Shown here: positions 35,980 through 45,000 of the stretch, piece after piece
Layout of the letters: each line of letters begins with the position of its first letter
Position numbering within the stretch: position 1 is the first letter of the stretch
Assembly: GCF_020037015.1 (NCBI RefSeq)
Contig: NZ_JAIQDE010000023.1
Coordinates: forward strand, 91,915 to 155,914
Direction of reading: 5' to 3'
DNA: 64,000 bases
From: Corallococcus sp. AS-1-6
Lineage (GTDB): Bacteria; Myxococcota; Myxococcia; Myxococcales; Myxococcaceae
Notes under the pieces: generated by a model
Databases searched by the model: none
The model's input: the letters and a program-made list of their open reading frames with translations, nothing else
What the model was told of the DNA's origin: nothing
Position numbers and translations under genes: made by a program

Positions 35980-36734
35980 CCCGGCCTCCGCAGGGGCAGC
36001 GGGCGCTGCGCCTGGATGAACCGCGTGACGAACGGGTCCAGGGGCCGCGCCTCCAGGTCCTCCAGCGCGCCCTGCTGCACCACCTGGCCCTCGCGCATCA
36101 GCACGATGCCGTGGCCCAGGAAGGCGGCCTCCGCCAGGTCGTGCGTGACGAGCACCACCGTCTTGCCCAGCCGCTCGAAGATGCCGCGCAGGTCCGCCTG
36201 GAGGTCGTGGCGCACCAGCGGATCCAACGCGCCCAGGGGTTCATCCAGCAGCAGCACGTCCGGGTCCAGCATCAGCGCGCGCATCAGCGCCACGCGCTGC
36301 CGCTGGCCTCCGGAGAGCTCGCCCGGGAAGCGCTCCAGCGCCTCCGCCGGGAAGCGCGTCAGGTCCGTCAGTTGCTCCAGCCGCTCGCGGATCCGCGCCT
36401 CCGGCCAGCGCAGGTGCCGCGCCATCAGGGTGACGTTTCGCGCGCCGGTGAGGTGCGGGAACAGGCCGCCGCCCTGGAGCGCGTAGCCCACGCGCTGGCG
36501 CACGGCGAGCAGCGCGTCCGCGTCCTCCGGCAGGGGCCGACCGTCGAAGAGGACACGGCCGGTGTCGGGCCGGAGCAGGCCGTTGAGCAGCCGCAGCAGC
36601 GTGGACTTCCCGCAGCCGCTGGGGCCGATGAGCACCGTGGTGGCGCCCCGCGGCAGGCTCAAGTCCAGCGGGTGCAGGGCCTGCGAGGCGCCGAAGCGCT
36701 TGGACACGCCTTCCAGGAGGAACACGAACGCCAC
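35976..36734 (-). CDS. ABC transporter ATPase of the OpuCA type
   Basis: 252 residues. Walker A is GPSGCGKST, the Q loop QRVGYALQGGGLFPHLT, the signature LSGGQRQRVALMRAL, Walker B LLLDEPLGALDP, and the H loop TH. The first 225 residues match quaternary-amine/proline uptake ATPases, but the usual C-terminal CBS domains that sense ionic strength are absent. It overlaps the fused binding-protein/permease gene (ATGA), so together they form a two-gene importer. It is preceded closely by a secreted hypothetical gene on the same strand. Confidence 0.92.
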   Translation of the reverse strand: MAFVFLLEGVSKRFGASQALHPLDLSLPRGATTVLIGPSGCGKSTLLRLLNGLLRPDTGRVLFDGRPLPEDADALLAVRQRVGYALQGGGLFPHLTGARNVTLMARHLRWPEARIRERLEQLTDLTRFPAEALERFPGELSGGQRQRVALMRALMLDPDVLLLDEPLGALDPLVRHDLQADLRGIFERLGKTVVLVTHDLAEAAFLGHGIVLMREGQVVQQGALEDLEARPLDPFVTRFIQAQRPLPLRRPG

Positions 36735-36740
36735 GTCCCT

Positions 36741-37712
36741 TCAGCGCGGGGCGAAGACGCCGTCGCAGAGTGTCTGGGTGGGAAAGGGCGCGCTCGCCGG
36801 GAGGCTGCACGCCGCGAACAGGCCCCAGCCCTGGCGGTCCACGCCGCCGGTCCAGACCTGGACGTCACCGCCCCCCTCCGGCGCGGGCGCGGTGAAGCGC
36901 ACGCAGCGCGTGGCCTGGCCCTCCACGTAGCAGTCGCGCACCTGCGTCGGGCTGGCCCCCGGGAGCGCGTCGCGCAGCTCCTCCGTGCTCCGGTCGCGCC
37001 AGCGCTCCACCTGGCCCGCGCCCGGCGCCACCGGCCAGAAGACGCTCCAGGAGAAGGTGGACGCGGCGCAGCGGATCCGCCCCGCGCGCGTCGTCGAGTC
37101 CGCGACCTCGCACCCCTCCGGCACGTACAGCACCCGCCACGGCAGCCGGGGCGGCATGACGCGCGCGGACGGCGACAGCGTGTCGCCCTCCGGGTTGCCC
37201 CGCGTGGCCAGGTACGCGAACAGCTCCAGGCACCGGCCCAGCCCCGCGCGGATGTCGTCGCGCGCCACGCAGCCCAGTTGCCGCACGTGGCCCGCGGAGG
37301 GCGTCACCGCCGTGACGTAGCCGCCCACCGTGCAGGGGGCCTCGCCGGAGCACCGCTCGAAGCGCAGGGACGGGCGCGGCTGTCCGCCGAGCGGCAGCTC
37401 GCCCTGGGCCTCCGTGAGGCCCGTGCCCAGCCGGGCATGCACGCGGGCGCGGCCGGAGTCCACGGCCTGGAGTTCGCTCAGCCCGGGCTGTTCGTGCAGC
37501 CACACGGAGAGCGCGCCGCAGCGGTACGTGCGCGACGTGGCGCTGTCCGGCAGGGGGACGCAGCCGTCGAAGAGGGCGCGCGCGTCCTCGACGAAGGGGC
37601 CCGCGGGCGTCACGCCCTCGGAGGGGACCGCATGGGCCACCGGCGCGGACGCCAGACACGCGCTCAGCAGCGCCCCGAATGTCACCCCCATCGCCGCGAG
37701 TGCCGTGCGCAT
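36741..37712 (-). CDS. hypothetical exported protein
   Basis: 323 residues from ATG 37712. A signal peptide (MGVTFGALLSACLASAPVAHA) is followed by a mixed beta-rich protein containing about ten Cys (FDGCVPL, YRCGALS, FERCSGEAPC, LGCVARDD, GRCLELF), probably paired as disulphides outside the inner membrane. No domain is recognised. It is six bases before the ABC ATPase stop side and may share transcription with the downstream importer; a role in that importer is unproven. Confidence 0.6.
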   Translation of the reverse strand: MRTALAAMGVTFGALLSACLASAPVAHAVPSEGVTPAGPFVEDARALFDGCVPLPDSATSRTYRCGALSVWLHEQPGLSELQAVDSGRARVHARLGTGLTEAQGELPLGGQPRPSLRFERCSGEAPCTVGGYVTAVTPSAGHVRQLGCVARDDIRAGLGRCLELFAYLATRGNPEGDTLSPSARVMPPRLPWRVLYVPEGCEVADSTTRAGRIRCAASTFSWSVFWPVAPGAGQVERWRDRSTEELRDALPGASPTQVRDCYVEGQATRCVRFTAPAPEGGGDVQVWTGGVDRQGWGLFAACSLPASAPFPTQTLCDGVFAPR

Positions 37713-37788
37713 CCGCGAGGGGATAGGCGCCGGACCCGGCCGAGTCAACCGGCCCGTCGGTCCGACGCCCACCGCGCTACACACGCGG

Positions 37789-38475
37789 TTACTGCTTCTT
37801 GATCTGCTTCTCGAGGCTCTTCGCCTCCGTCTCGTTGCCGCGGACGGTGCGCTCGGTGTCGCTCAGGAGCGCCAGGAAGGTGGCGTCGTTCTTGTACTCC
37901 TTGCGGCCCTCCTCGAGGATGTCCTTGCCCTTCTTCTGGTCCTCCGCGATGCGCGACAGGAAGGCCTTGTCGAACTCAGGCCCCTGCTTGGCCTGGAGCT
38001 TGTTGATCTCCTCGTTCGTCTTGTCGAAGGCCTTGCCCAGCTTCTCGCCGGAGCCCTTCATCTTCTCCTGGTAGCCCTGCTGCACGCCGGAGCCGCCCGT
38101 GCCCATCTGGTCCTCGGAGGTGATGTTGGTGTCGGTGAGCGCGCTCACCTCCATCTTCTTCTGCTGGGCCCAGGTGCGAAGCTGCTCCTGGTTCTGCTCG
38201 TGGTCCTCGCGCAGCTTGGTGGCGAACTCCTTCACCTGCGGATTCGTGGCCTGCTGCTCCGCGAGCCGCGCCAGCTTGATCTGCCGGTTGTTGAAGACGG
38301 CCAGCTTGCCCACGTACTGCACGCGCTTGGCGGCGGCCTCACCCACGGCCTTGCCCTGCTTCATCTCGTGCTTCTCTTCCTTGGACGATTCGTCCTGGGC
38401 GTGGGCGGAGAAGCCCATCAGCCCCGTCATGACCGCCGCCGTCACCGCCCGCGTCTTCCAGTTCGTCTTGCTCAT
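37789..38475 (-). CDS. DUF4142 family exported protein
   Basis: 228 residues. A signal peptide (VMTGLMGFSAHA) is followed by a four-helix bundle with the typical opening FNNRQIKLARLAEQQATNPQVKEFATKLREDHEQN, the conserved pattern of DUF4142 proteins. These are small periplasmic or outer-membrane-associated helical proteins of unclear function. Many Gln, Lys and Glu give a strongly hydrophilic helical domain. GGGAGG eight bases before ATG 38475 decides the start; upstream in-frame sequence looks non-coding. Confidence 0.85.
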   Translation of the reverse strand: MSKTNWKTRAVTAAVMTGLMGFSAHAQDESSKEEKHEMKQGKAVGEAAAKRVQYVGKLAVFNNRQIKLARLAEQQATNPQVKEFATKLREDHEQNQEQLRTWAQQKKMEVSALTDTNITSEDQMGTGGSGVQQGYQEKMKGSGEKLGKAFDKTNEEINKLQAKQGPEFDKAFLSRIAEDQKKGKDILEEGRKEYKNDATFLALLSDTERTVRGNETEAKSLEKQIKKQ

Positions 38476-38570
38476 GGTCCCTGCCTCCCCCGCCTTCGCG
38501 GATGCACGTTTGACGGGGGCAAGGTGTGGACGCGGGAGCCCGTTGCCAGGGCCGCCTGGCCGAGCGCCCT

Positions 38571-38595
38571 CCCCCCGGGTACGAGGCCCGGGGGG
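38571..38595 (-). terminator. strong hairpin downstream of the 38607 gene
   Basis: CCCCCCGGG, seven bases, CCCGGGGGG: a perfect nine-base-pair stem 11 bases after the stop of the gene read on the minus strand. No T tract follows, so it is a candidate terminator or processing hairpin. Confidence 0.5.
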
Positions 38596-38606
38596 ATGAG
38601 GCCGCG

Positions 38607-39629
38607 TCACTCCACGGGCAACAGGCCGCGCACCACCGCGCCGCGCCCCTGCGCCGTGGCCTGGGCCCAGCCGCGCAGCAGCGCCAGCACCTCCGAGGAG
38701 AAGCAGGGCGTGTCGAGCAGCGTGACGGTGGTGGCCATCCCGCCCGTCTGCGCCTGCTCGAAGCGCGTGGTGAGCCAGCAGGCCCCGGCGCCCACGCCCT
38801 CGGGCACGGTGCGCGACACCTCCAGCTCCAGCAGCGCGGAGGGAGACAGCCACCCCTCCGCCCATCTCAGCCGCCGCTCCAGCAGCGCGCTCAGCGACCC
38901 GCCCGCGGCCGTGGCCTGGAGCGCCAGGGGCTCGCCGTCGCCCGGGGGCAGGTACACCTCGCGCAGGAAGGGCGGCTCGCGGGTCAGCGCGTGCGCCATC
39001 GCGCGCAGCCACAGGCGGCAGTCGCGCAGCACGTCCGCCGTGGCCGCCTCGAAGGGGGGCAGCGGGTGGCGCGTCGGGGTGCGGCGGCTGCCCTTGCGGT
39101 CCGGCTCCACCTCCACGAAGGGGGACACGCGCGCGCAGCCCTCCACGGTGCCCTCCACCTCCAGCCCCAGCCGCTCCAGCCGCGAGCCCCGGCCCAGGCC
39201 GCGCCACAGGTCCACGAAGGCCGCCGCCAGCGGCGCCGCGTTCGCGACCGAGTACGGCCGCCACTCCACGCGCTGACACACCACGCGCGCGGACGGCACC
39301 CGCGCCCCGGGAGGCCCCAGCCCCAGCGTCAGGTCCTCGCCGCCCACCGCCACGCGCGAGGCCAGCACGTGCCGCACGGCCCCCTCCAGCAGCCACACCC
39401 GCAGGGCGCCTCGCGGCACCGCGCCCTCCACGTAGCGCGCGCCCAGCAGCCACAGCTCACCCTGGATGAGCACGTCCTCGCCCCGGGGGGCGTGCAGGTT
39501 CGGCTTCGAGTCCTGGCAGCCCAGCACCCAGGCCCCGCGGCCCTCCTGGACCCAGCGCACCCGAAGGCCCTCCGGCAACGCCTCCAACGCGCGCCGCGTG
39601 GCCTCCGCCTCGCTCATTCCCTCCGCCAT
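38607..39629 (-). CDS. hypothetical protein
   Basis: 340 residues from ATG 39629 (GAGG seven bases upstream); an inner ATG at 39617 is possible. It has no signal peptide or membrane segment. The sequence is Arg/Leu/Gly-rich with two broadly similar halves of alternating strands and helices (VRWVQEGRGAWVLGC, GEDVLIQGELWLLGA, SALLELEVSRTVPEG). It resembles hypothetical myxobacterial cytosolic proteins but matches no family I know. It is separated from the mag-type operon by an A/T-richer promoter-like gap. Confidence 0.55.
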   Translation of the reverse strand: MAEGMSEAEATRRALEALPEGLRVRWVQEGRGAWVLGCQDSKPNLHAPRGEDVLIQGELWLLGARYVEGAVPRGALRVWLLEGAVRHVLASRVAVGGEDLTLGLGPPGARVPSARVVCQRVEWRPYSVANAAPLAAAFVDLWRGLGRGSRLERLGLEVEGTVEGCARVSPFVEVEPDRKGSRRTPTRHPLPPFEAATADVLRDCRLWLRAMAHALTREPPFLREVYLPPGDGEPLALQATAAGGSLSALLERRLRWAEGWLSPSALLELEVSRTVPEGVGAGACWLTTRFEQAQTGGMATTVTLLDTPCFSSEVLALLRGWAQATAQGRGAVVRGLLPVE

Positions 39630-39709
39630 TGGGCCCCTCACACCAAATAGCGCTACGGTATTCTTACGTAATAGCTGTTATTCGCCGCCCTTGTCAGCAC
39701 GTTTTTCGT

Positions 39710-39736
39710 GGTTTCCCGAGTGGGTAATGGGAAACC
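39710..39736 (-). terminator. hairpin after the alpha-2-macroglobulin operon
   Basis: GGTTTCCC, 11 bases, GGGAAACC: an eight-base-pair stem 35 bases after the last operon stop. The tail on the minus strand is A-rich, not T-rich, so termination is plausible but not classical. The next gene promoter (A/T-rich, with TTACGTAA at 39665-39672) lies just beyond. Confidence 0.4.
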
Positions 39737-39770
39737 CAGTAGGTCTGGGTGGGGGGACGGCGGGGGGACC

Positions 39771-42089
39771 TCAGGGGGTGGGCGTCGAGGCTCCGCCCCG
39801 GGCTCCGAAGGCGCGCTCCAGGAGCGCGTCGCTGGAGAGGCCGGGGCTGGCCTTGGCGGCTTCCACGTCCAGGCCTTCGCCGTGACCCCGGCCCTGGCCT
39901 TCGAAGCGGACCTGGGGGCCGTCGAAGGAGGCGCGCTGGGGGCAGGAGGGGAGCTTCAGGCCGGCGCGCAGCGTGTCGCACGGGAGGGAGCGCGCGTCCT
40001 CGTAGGGGGCGGCGGGGGTGCCTTCGGTGCGCAGGTAGCGCACGCGGCCGGACTCGAAGCGCAGGGAGACGAGGTTCGTGCCCAGCAGGGCCTCCACCTC
40101 GGAGCGGGGACGGACCTCGCGCCATGGGGTGTCGCCGCCCTGCGAGAAGGTGAGCCAGGTGTCCCACTTCAGGGCCGGGAGCTGGAGGGCGCGGGACTCC
40201 TCCGGGCGGATGCGCACGGTGCCCCGGAAGGCCTGGCAGTGGGTGGTGTCGCAGAGGGCGCGGCCGGGGTGGCGGGTGTCGGCGTGGCGCTCGTTGTGCG
40301 CGGCGATGCGGGCCAGCGCGATGCGGGCTTCGCCCTGGAGCGTGACGTCCTCGGCGGCGACGACGCCCGCGGTGTACTTCACGCGCGTGGTGCGGAAGAC
40401 GAAGTCGGAGCCACGCCGGGCCTTGAGCGCGCTGGGCGTGGTGGGCACGCCGGGTGGAGGACGGTACGGAGGAGGCGTGGACCAGGTAAAGACACCCGCG
40501 TAGTCGCGGCCACCGTCGGGGCCATCCGGGAAGCGCACGCGCCACGGGCTGCCCAGGCAGACGGCGGGGCCCTTCGCGGTGAGCGCGTCCAGGCGAGAGA
40601 AGTCCGGTGGCGCGGCGCGAGGAACGCCGTCGTCCAATGAGAAGCCCGCGCCCGCGCAGCGGGCCTCCACGGTCGTGGAGGGCAGCAGGCCGAGCACCTG
40701 CACCCGCGCGGCGTCCAGTCCCGCCTGACGGCGCACGCGGGCGAGGAGCGCGGGGAGCTCATCCACGAAGTGCCGGGGCATCTTGCCGGGGCGCACGACG
40801 ACGGCGACGAGGTCCGCGTCCACGGCGGCGATCCATCCGAATTGGGGGCGGCTCGCGGCGTCGCGCACGGTGCCCGTCTTGGTGGCGACGCCCTTGAGCG
40901 CCCTGGACGTGGAGAGGCCGCTGAGTGTGCCTTCATCCACGTTGCCGGTGAGGAGCGCGAGCACATCCGGCCGCGCCTCCGCGAGCAACCGGTACGCCTG
41001 CGCCATGCCCCACGGAGACAGGCCATGCGCGGAGCGAAGCCCGATGGCCTCCGTCATGTCCGAGGGCAGACCGGTGAGGCCCACGGAGGACAGCACCGGC
41101 CCCCAGACACCAAAGGCCTTGGGCGCGAGCCCCGTGGCCTCCCAGTCCAGGAACCATCCGTTGCACGAGCGCAGGAGCGCCATCCGTGCATCCACCTTCG
41201 GAGGCAGCCCCGCGCCGCAAGCCCACTCCTGCACGCCCCTGCGCGGCGCGAGCAGCGGAGGCGCGTTGGAGTCCGGAGCAGCACGCCCCGCTGCCTCCGA
41301 AGAGGTGCCGGAGCCGCGGACATCGCGCGGCGAAGCGAGCACGGTCCCCGCCGCGTACAGGAACGGCTTGAGCGCGGAGCCGTAGGGCACCGCGCGGCGC
41401 ACGTCTCCCTCGGAGAACAGCACCTCTCCCGAGTGCCGGCTCACCACCACCGTGGCCGGCTCGGGCGCGAGCACCGCCACGTCCGCCAGCTCCTCCACCG
41501 TCAGGGGCGCGGCCCAGCGCGCTCCGTCATGACACTGGCGCAGCCGGCGCGTCAGCGCGGCGGGAAACCCCGTGTGCTCCCCCAGGATGCGGGCCAGTCC
41601 CCTCCTCGCTCGCGGCGTGTCCACCGCTGGCGCGCTCGCCACCGCCTGCGCCGCGCTGGACAGCGATTGATAGGGACCGTCGCGCCACGCGGGCAGCTCG
41701 CCGCTCACCGTCAGCGCGAAGGCTTCGTGGAAGAGCCGGTCCTCGCTGGACGCGGGACAGGCCCACCACAGCAACTGGTGCGCCAGCTCGTGCCGCAGCG
41801 CCGTGCGCGTCCTCGCGTCCAGCACCCCGGGCGTGTTCTGCCGCAGCTCCACCACGCCGGGCCGGCCCTGCGCGTTGCGCTCGGGCGTCAGCGACGTGCC
41901 CTTCTGGAGCGTCACCGTGGCGGGAGCCCTCGCCGGAAGGCCCCCCGCCTGCGCCGCGTATTGCGCCTCCAGCGTCGTCCAGGCGGCCTGGGCCTCACGG
42001 CGCAGGTCCGCCTCGGGCGTCACATCGCCCTTCGTGACGAAGGTGGGCGAGGCCGACAACAGCACGGCGACGGCGACGGCCCACCCCAT
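39771..42089 (-). CDS. yfaQ: YfaQ/DUF2300-like protein with metallopeptidase-like, transpeptidase-like and SpoIID-like regions
   Basis: 772 residues with a signal peptide. Residues 95-130 contain HELAH (100-104) and Glu122, as in zinc peptidases. Residues 215-460 carry all three penicillin-binding-protein motifs: SALK (Ser238-Lys241), SCN (Ser308-Asn310) and KTG (404-406). The C-terminal 570-745 has CDTTHCQAFRG and GQGRGHGEGL, which match SpoIID/LytB proteins (peptidoglycan-stripping enzymes). It is the last gene of the macroglobulin operon, three bases after the A2M gene, so it probably remodels the wall while A2M traps proteases. The metallopeptidase-like site could be coincidental. Confidence 0.85.
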   Translation of the reverse strand: MGWAVAVAVLLSASPTFVTKGDVTPEADLRREAQAAWTTLEAQYAAQAGGLPARAPATVTLQKGTSLTPERNAQGRPGVVELRQNTPGVLDARTRTALRHELAHQLLWWACPASSEDRLFHEAFALTVSGELPAWRDGPYQSLSSAAQAVASAPAVDTPRARRGLARILGEHTGFPAALTRRLRQCHDGARWAAPLTVEELADVAVLAPEPATVVVSRHSGEVLFSEGDVRRAVPYGSALKPFLYAAGTVLASPRDVRGSGTSSEAAGRAAPDSNAPPLLAPRRGVQEWACGAGLPPKVDARMALLRSCNGWFLDWEATGLAPKAFGVWGPVLSSVGLTGLPSDMTEAIGLRSAHGLSPWGMAQAYRLLAEARPDVLALLTGNVDEGTLSGLSTSRALKGVATKTGTVRDAASRPQFGWIAAVDADLVAVVVRPGKMPRHFVDELPALLARVRRQAGLDAARVQVLGLLPSTTVEARCAGAGFSLDDGVPRAAPPDFSRLDALTAKGPAVCLGSPWRVRFPDGPDGGRDYAGVFTWSTPPPYRPPPGVPTTPSALKARRGSDFVFRTTRVKYTAGVVAAEDVTLQGEARIALARIAAHNERHADTRHPGRALCDTTHCQAFRGTVRIRPEESRALQLPALKWDTWLTFSQGGDTPWREVRPRSEVEALLGTNLVSLRFESGRVRYLRTEGTPAAPYEDARSLPCDTLRAGLKLPSCPQRASFDGPQVRFEGQGRGHGEGLDVEAAKASPGLSSDALLERAFGARGGASTPTP

Positions 42090-42092
42090 GGG

Positions 42093-45000
42093 CTACAGGT
42101 CACTCACGGACGTCTTCGAGGGCACCACCTTCAACACGTCCGACGCCGTGCGGCCCCGGATGCGCGCCGAGTACATGTCCTCGATGGTCGCGGGCGGCGC
42201 CGCGAACGTGCCCGCGAACTGCGCGCGCATCACGTAGCCCACCGTGCGCGGGCTGTCGCTCCACCACGCCGGCTCCTCGAAGAAGAACGTCGCGCGGGAC
42301 GGGTCCAACTGCCGGCGCTTGAGCGCCTCCGGGGCCAGCGGCAGCGAGTGCGGCGGACCGCGGAAGACCTTGTCCTCCTGGAGCGGAACGAAGCCCGCCG
42401 GCACCGCGTCCTCCACCACGTAGTACGCCGAGCGCGCCCGGTTCTCCCCGCGCGCATCCAGCGTCAGCTCCACGTAGACCTCCTCGCCCTGGTTCACGGA
42501 AGCGCCCGCGTCCAGCTTCACCTTCCCGCCCTCGCGCAGCACGTAGTACGCGCGCTCCACGGACATCCCGTTCACGCGCGGCTGCACGCTCTTGAGCGGC
42601 GTCATCGCGGCGGCGCGCAGCGTGGCCACGCCGTCGAAGCCGCCCACGTCCACCGTGCGCGTCCCCGCCGGCAGCGTGGCGACCAGGCCCATGCTCCGCG
42701 CCGCGAACTTCACCGGCGCCGACGCGCCCTTCACCTCCGGCGGCGCCATGCCCTTGAACGCCTTCGCGTCACGCTCCACCAGCCAGAGCGAGTGCAAGAG
42801 CGCCGTGCTCCGGTCGAAGGTGGACAGGCCTGGCTCGCTCAGCATCTCCAGGATGCGCTTGCGCGCGCGCGTGACGTCCAGCGACCCGAACGACGCCGCG
42901 TGCGCGGTGATGGCCGTGAGGCCCACGCGCCGCAGCGGGAAGCGGTAGAACGCCTCGGACGTCTCCGCCTCGCCCCGGAGCCCCGCGAGCTTCGCGAAGC
43001 CCTCGCCGCTCTCCTTCACCAGCCCCTGGATGCGCTCCTGGAGGCCGGGCTCCTTCATCACGCCCGCCTTCTCCGCGGCCAGCACCGCGAGCGCCAGCGG
43101 ATACAAATCCCCCGGCTTCGCGGACTCCACCAGCGCGCGCACCCGCGCCGCCTGACGCGGACCCTGCAGGCGCGCGAGCACGTAGGCGCGCGTCGCGTCG
43201 TACTCCGGCGGCAGGCCCTCCTGCGCCTCCAGCCACTTCGCGCTCTCCTGGATGCGCGCGTCGTCGCGGTCCACCAGCCCCGCCTCGGACGCGTACGCCA
43301 GGCCGTCCAGCGCGATGAGCGTGAGCGGCAGGCTGGGCTCGCTGTAGCCGCCGAACCAGGTGAAGCCGCCGCCCTTCACCGCGAGCCCCAGGATGCGGGC
43401 CGTGCCCTGCACGGAGCGGCTGCGCGCCTCCGCCAGCAGCGCCTGCGAGTCCGGGTCCAGCTTGTCCAGCGCCCCCGCCTTCTGGAGCACCTGGTACACC
43501 GCCACGTTGGGCACCGTCGTGGAGACGAGCTGTTCCAGACACCCGTACGGATACGTGAGCAGCTCACGCACGTTGGTGAGCGCCGCGTCCACCGTGGACG
43601 GCTGGAGCACCAGCTCCACGCGCGTCAACGCGGAAGCCTCCGGCGCCTCCAGCGACAGCGCGCCCCCGCCCCACGCGCTCACCTGCACCGCGTCCTCCAC
43701 GGCGGCCGGGGCCACGTCGAAGCGCTTCAGGTCTCGCAGCGGATCCTTGCCGCCCACCACGTCCACGGAGAGCTGCGCCGGGCCCGTCTTCGCCGCGCGC
43801 AGCGTCACCGGCACCACCTGCTCGCCGCCCTCGCCCAGCTCCACCTTGCGCTGGAGCGCGTCCGCCTGGAGCGCGCCGCCCGGCTGCAACCGCACGTCCA
43901 GCACCTGGCTGCCCTTGGACTTCGAGCCCGCGGCCAGCCGCACGGACGCGAGCGCCTCGTCGCCCTCGCGCAGGAACTGCGGCAGCGCCGCGTAGACGTT
44001 GAGCCCGCCGCGCGTGGCGAACTCCGCCGTGCCCTCACCGAAGCGGCCGGACGTGTCCGCCGCCACCGCCGTCACCACCCACAGCGTCTGGTTGGAGGGC
44101 AGCGTGAAGCGCACCGTCGCGCGCCCGTCCCGGTCCGTCACCACCGCGGGGTCCCAGTGCGCCGTGTCCTTCTCCAGGTCCTTCGCGTTGCGGCTGGGCG
44201 GCTTGATGGACGCGAACGCGTGGTCGGGCAGCCCCGCCATCTTGCGCGCCAACTGCTCGCCGTAGCCGTAGCCCTGGAACTCCGCCGAGTAGAAGCTCGT
44301 CACGTTGTCGCGCGCGGGCGGATAGAAGAAGTCCAGCACGCCGGGGCGGAACTCGGACTGGATGGCGTAGACGGCCTTGTCCACCACGCCCACGGACACC
44401 TGCGCGGACACACCGTTGCCGTCGCTGTCGGTGACGCGCACGTCGATGGCCTGCTCCGTGAGCGGCAGCGCCTCCGCGCGGCGGGGCTGCAACGCCACCG
44501 TGAGCGTGCGCTCCTTCGGCACCACGCGGAACGCCACCGTGCGCTCCTCCCAGCGGCCCGTCGCCGTGGGGTACGCCACGGACGCGTACACCGCGCTGCC
44601 GAAGCGCTTCTCCACCGGGAACGTGTGCACCAGCGTGCGGCCCTTCAACGGCACCACCGTGGTGCCGTACAGGCTCGCGCCCGTCAGCGTCACCCACACG
44701 GGCCCCGCGTCCCTGCCGCCCTGGCCCCAGCCGTCCGGCATCAGCGCCACCAGCTTCGCGCTGTCGCCCGGCTCCAGCGTGCCGGACAGCGACGCGAGCG
44801 TGAGGTTGGGCACCTGCGCCACGGGCTCGTCCGCGCCGCCGATGACGAGCAGCGACTCCTCGCCCGTCCAGGCTTCGCCCTTCTTGTCCTTCACCGTCAC
44901 GCTCGCGACCACCCGGCCCACGTCCGTGGTGGGCACCTTCAGGCGGGACGTGCCGTCCTGCTGCGTGGTGAAGGTCTGCGTGCCCAGCTCCTTCTCGCTG

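Noticed and set aside
37789..39453. Single 554-codon protein covering the DUF4142 gene and DNA upstream
   Set aside because: The part before ATG 38475 has no coding character and overlaps another gene on the same strand; a good ribosome site marks ATG 38475.
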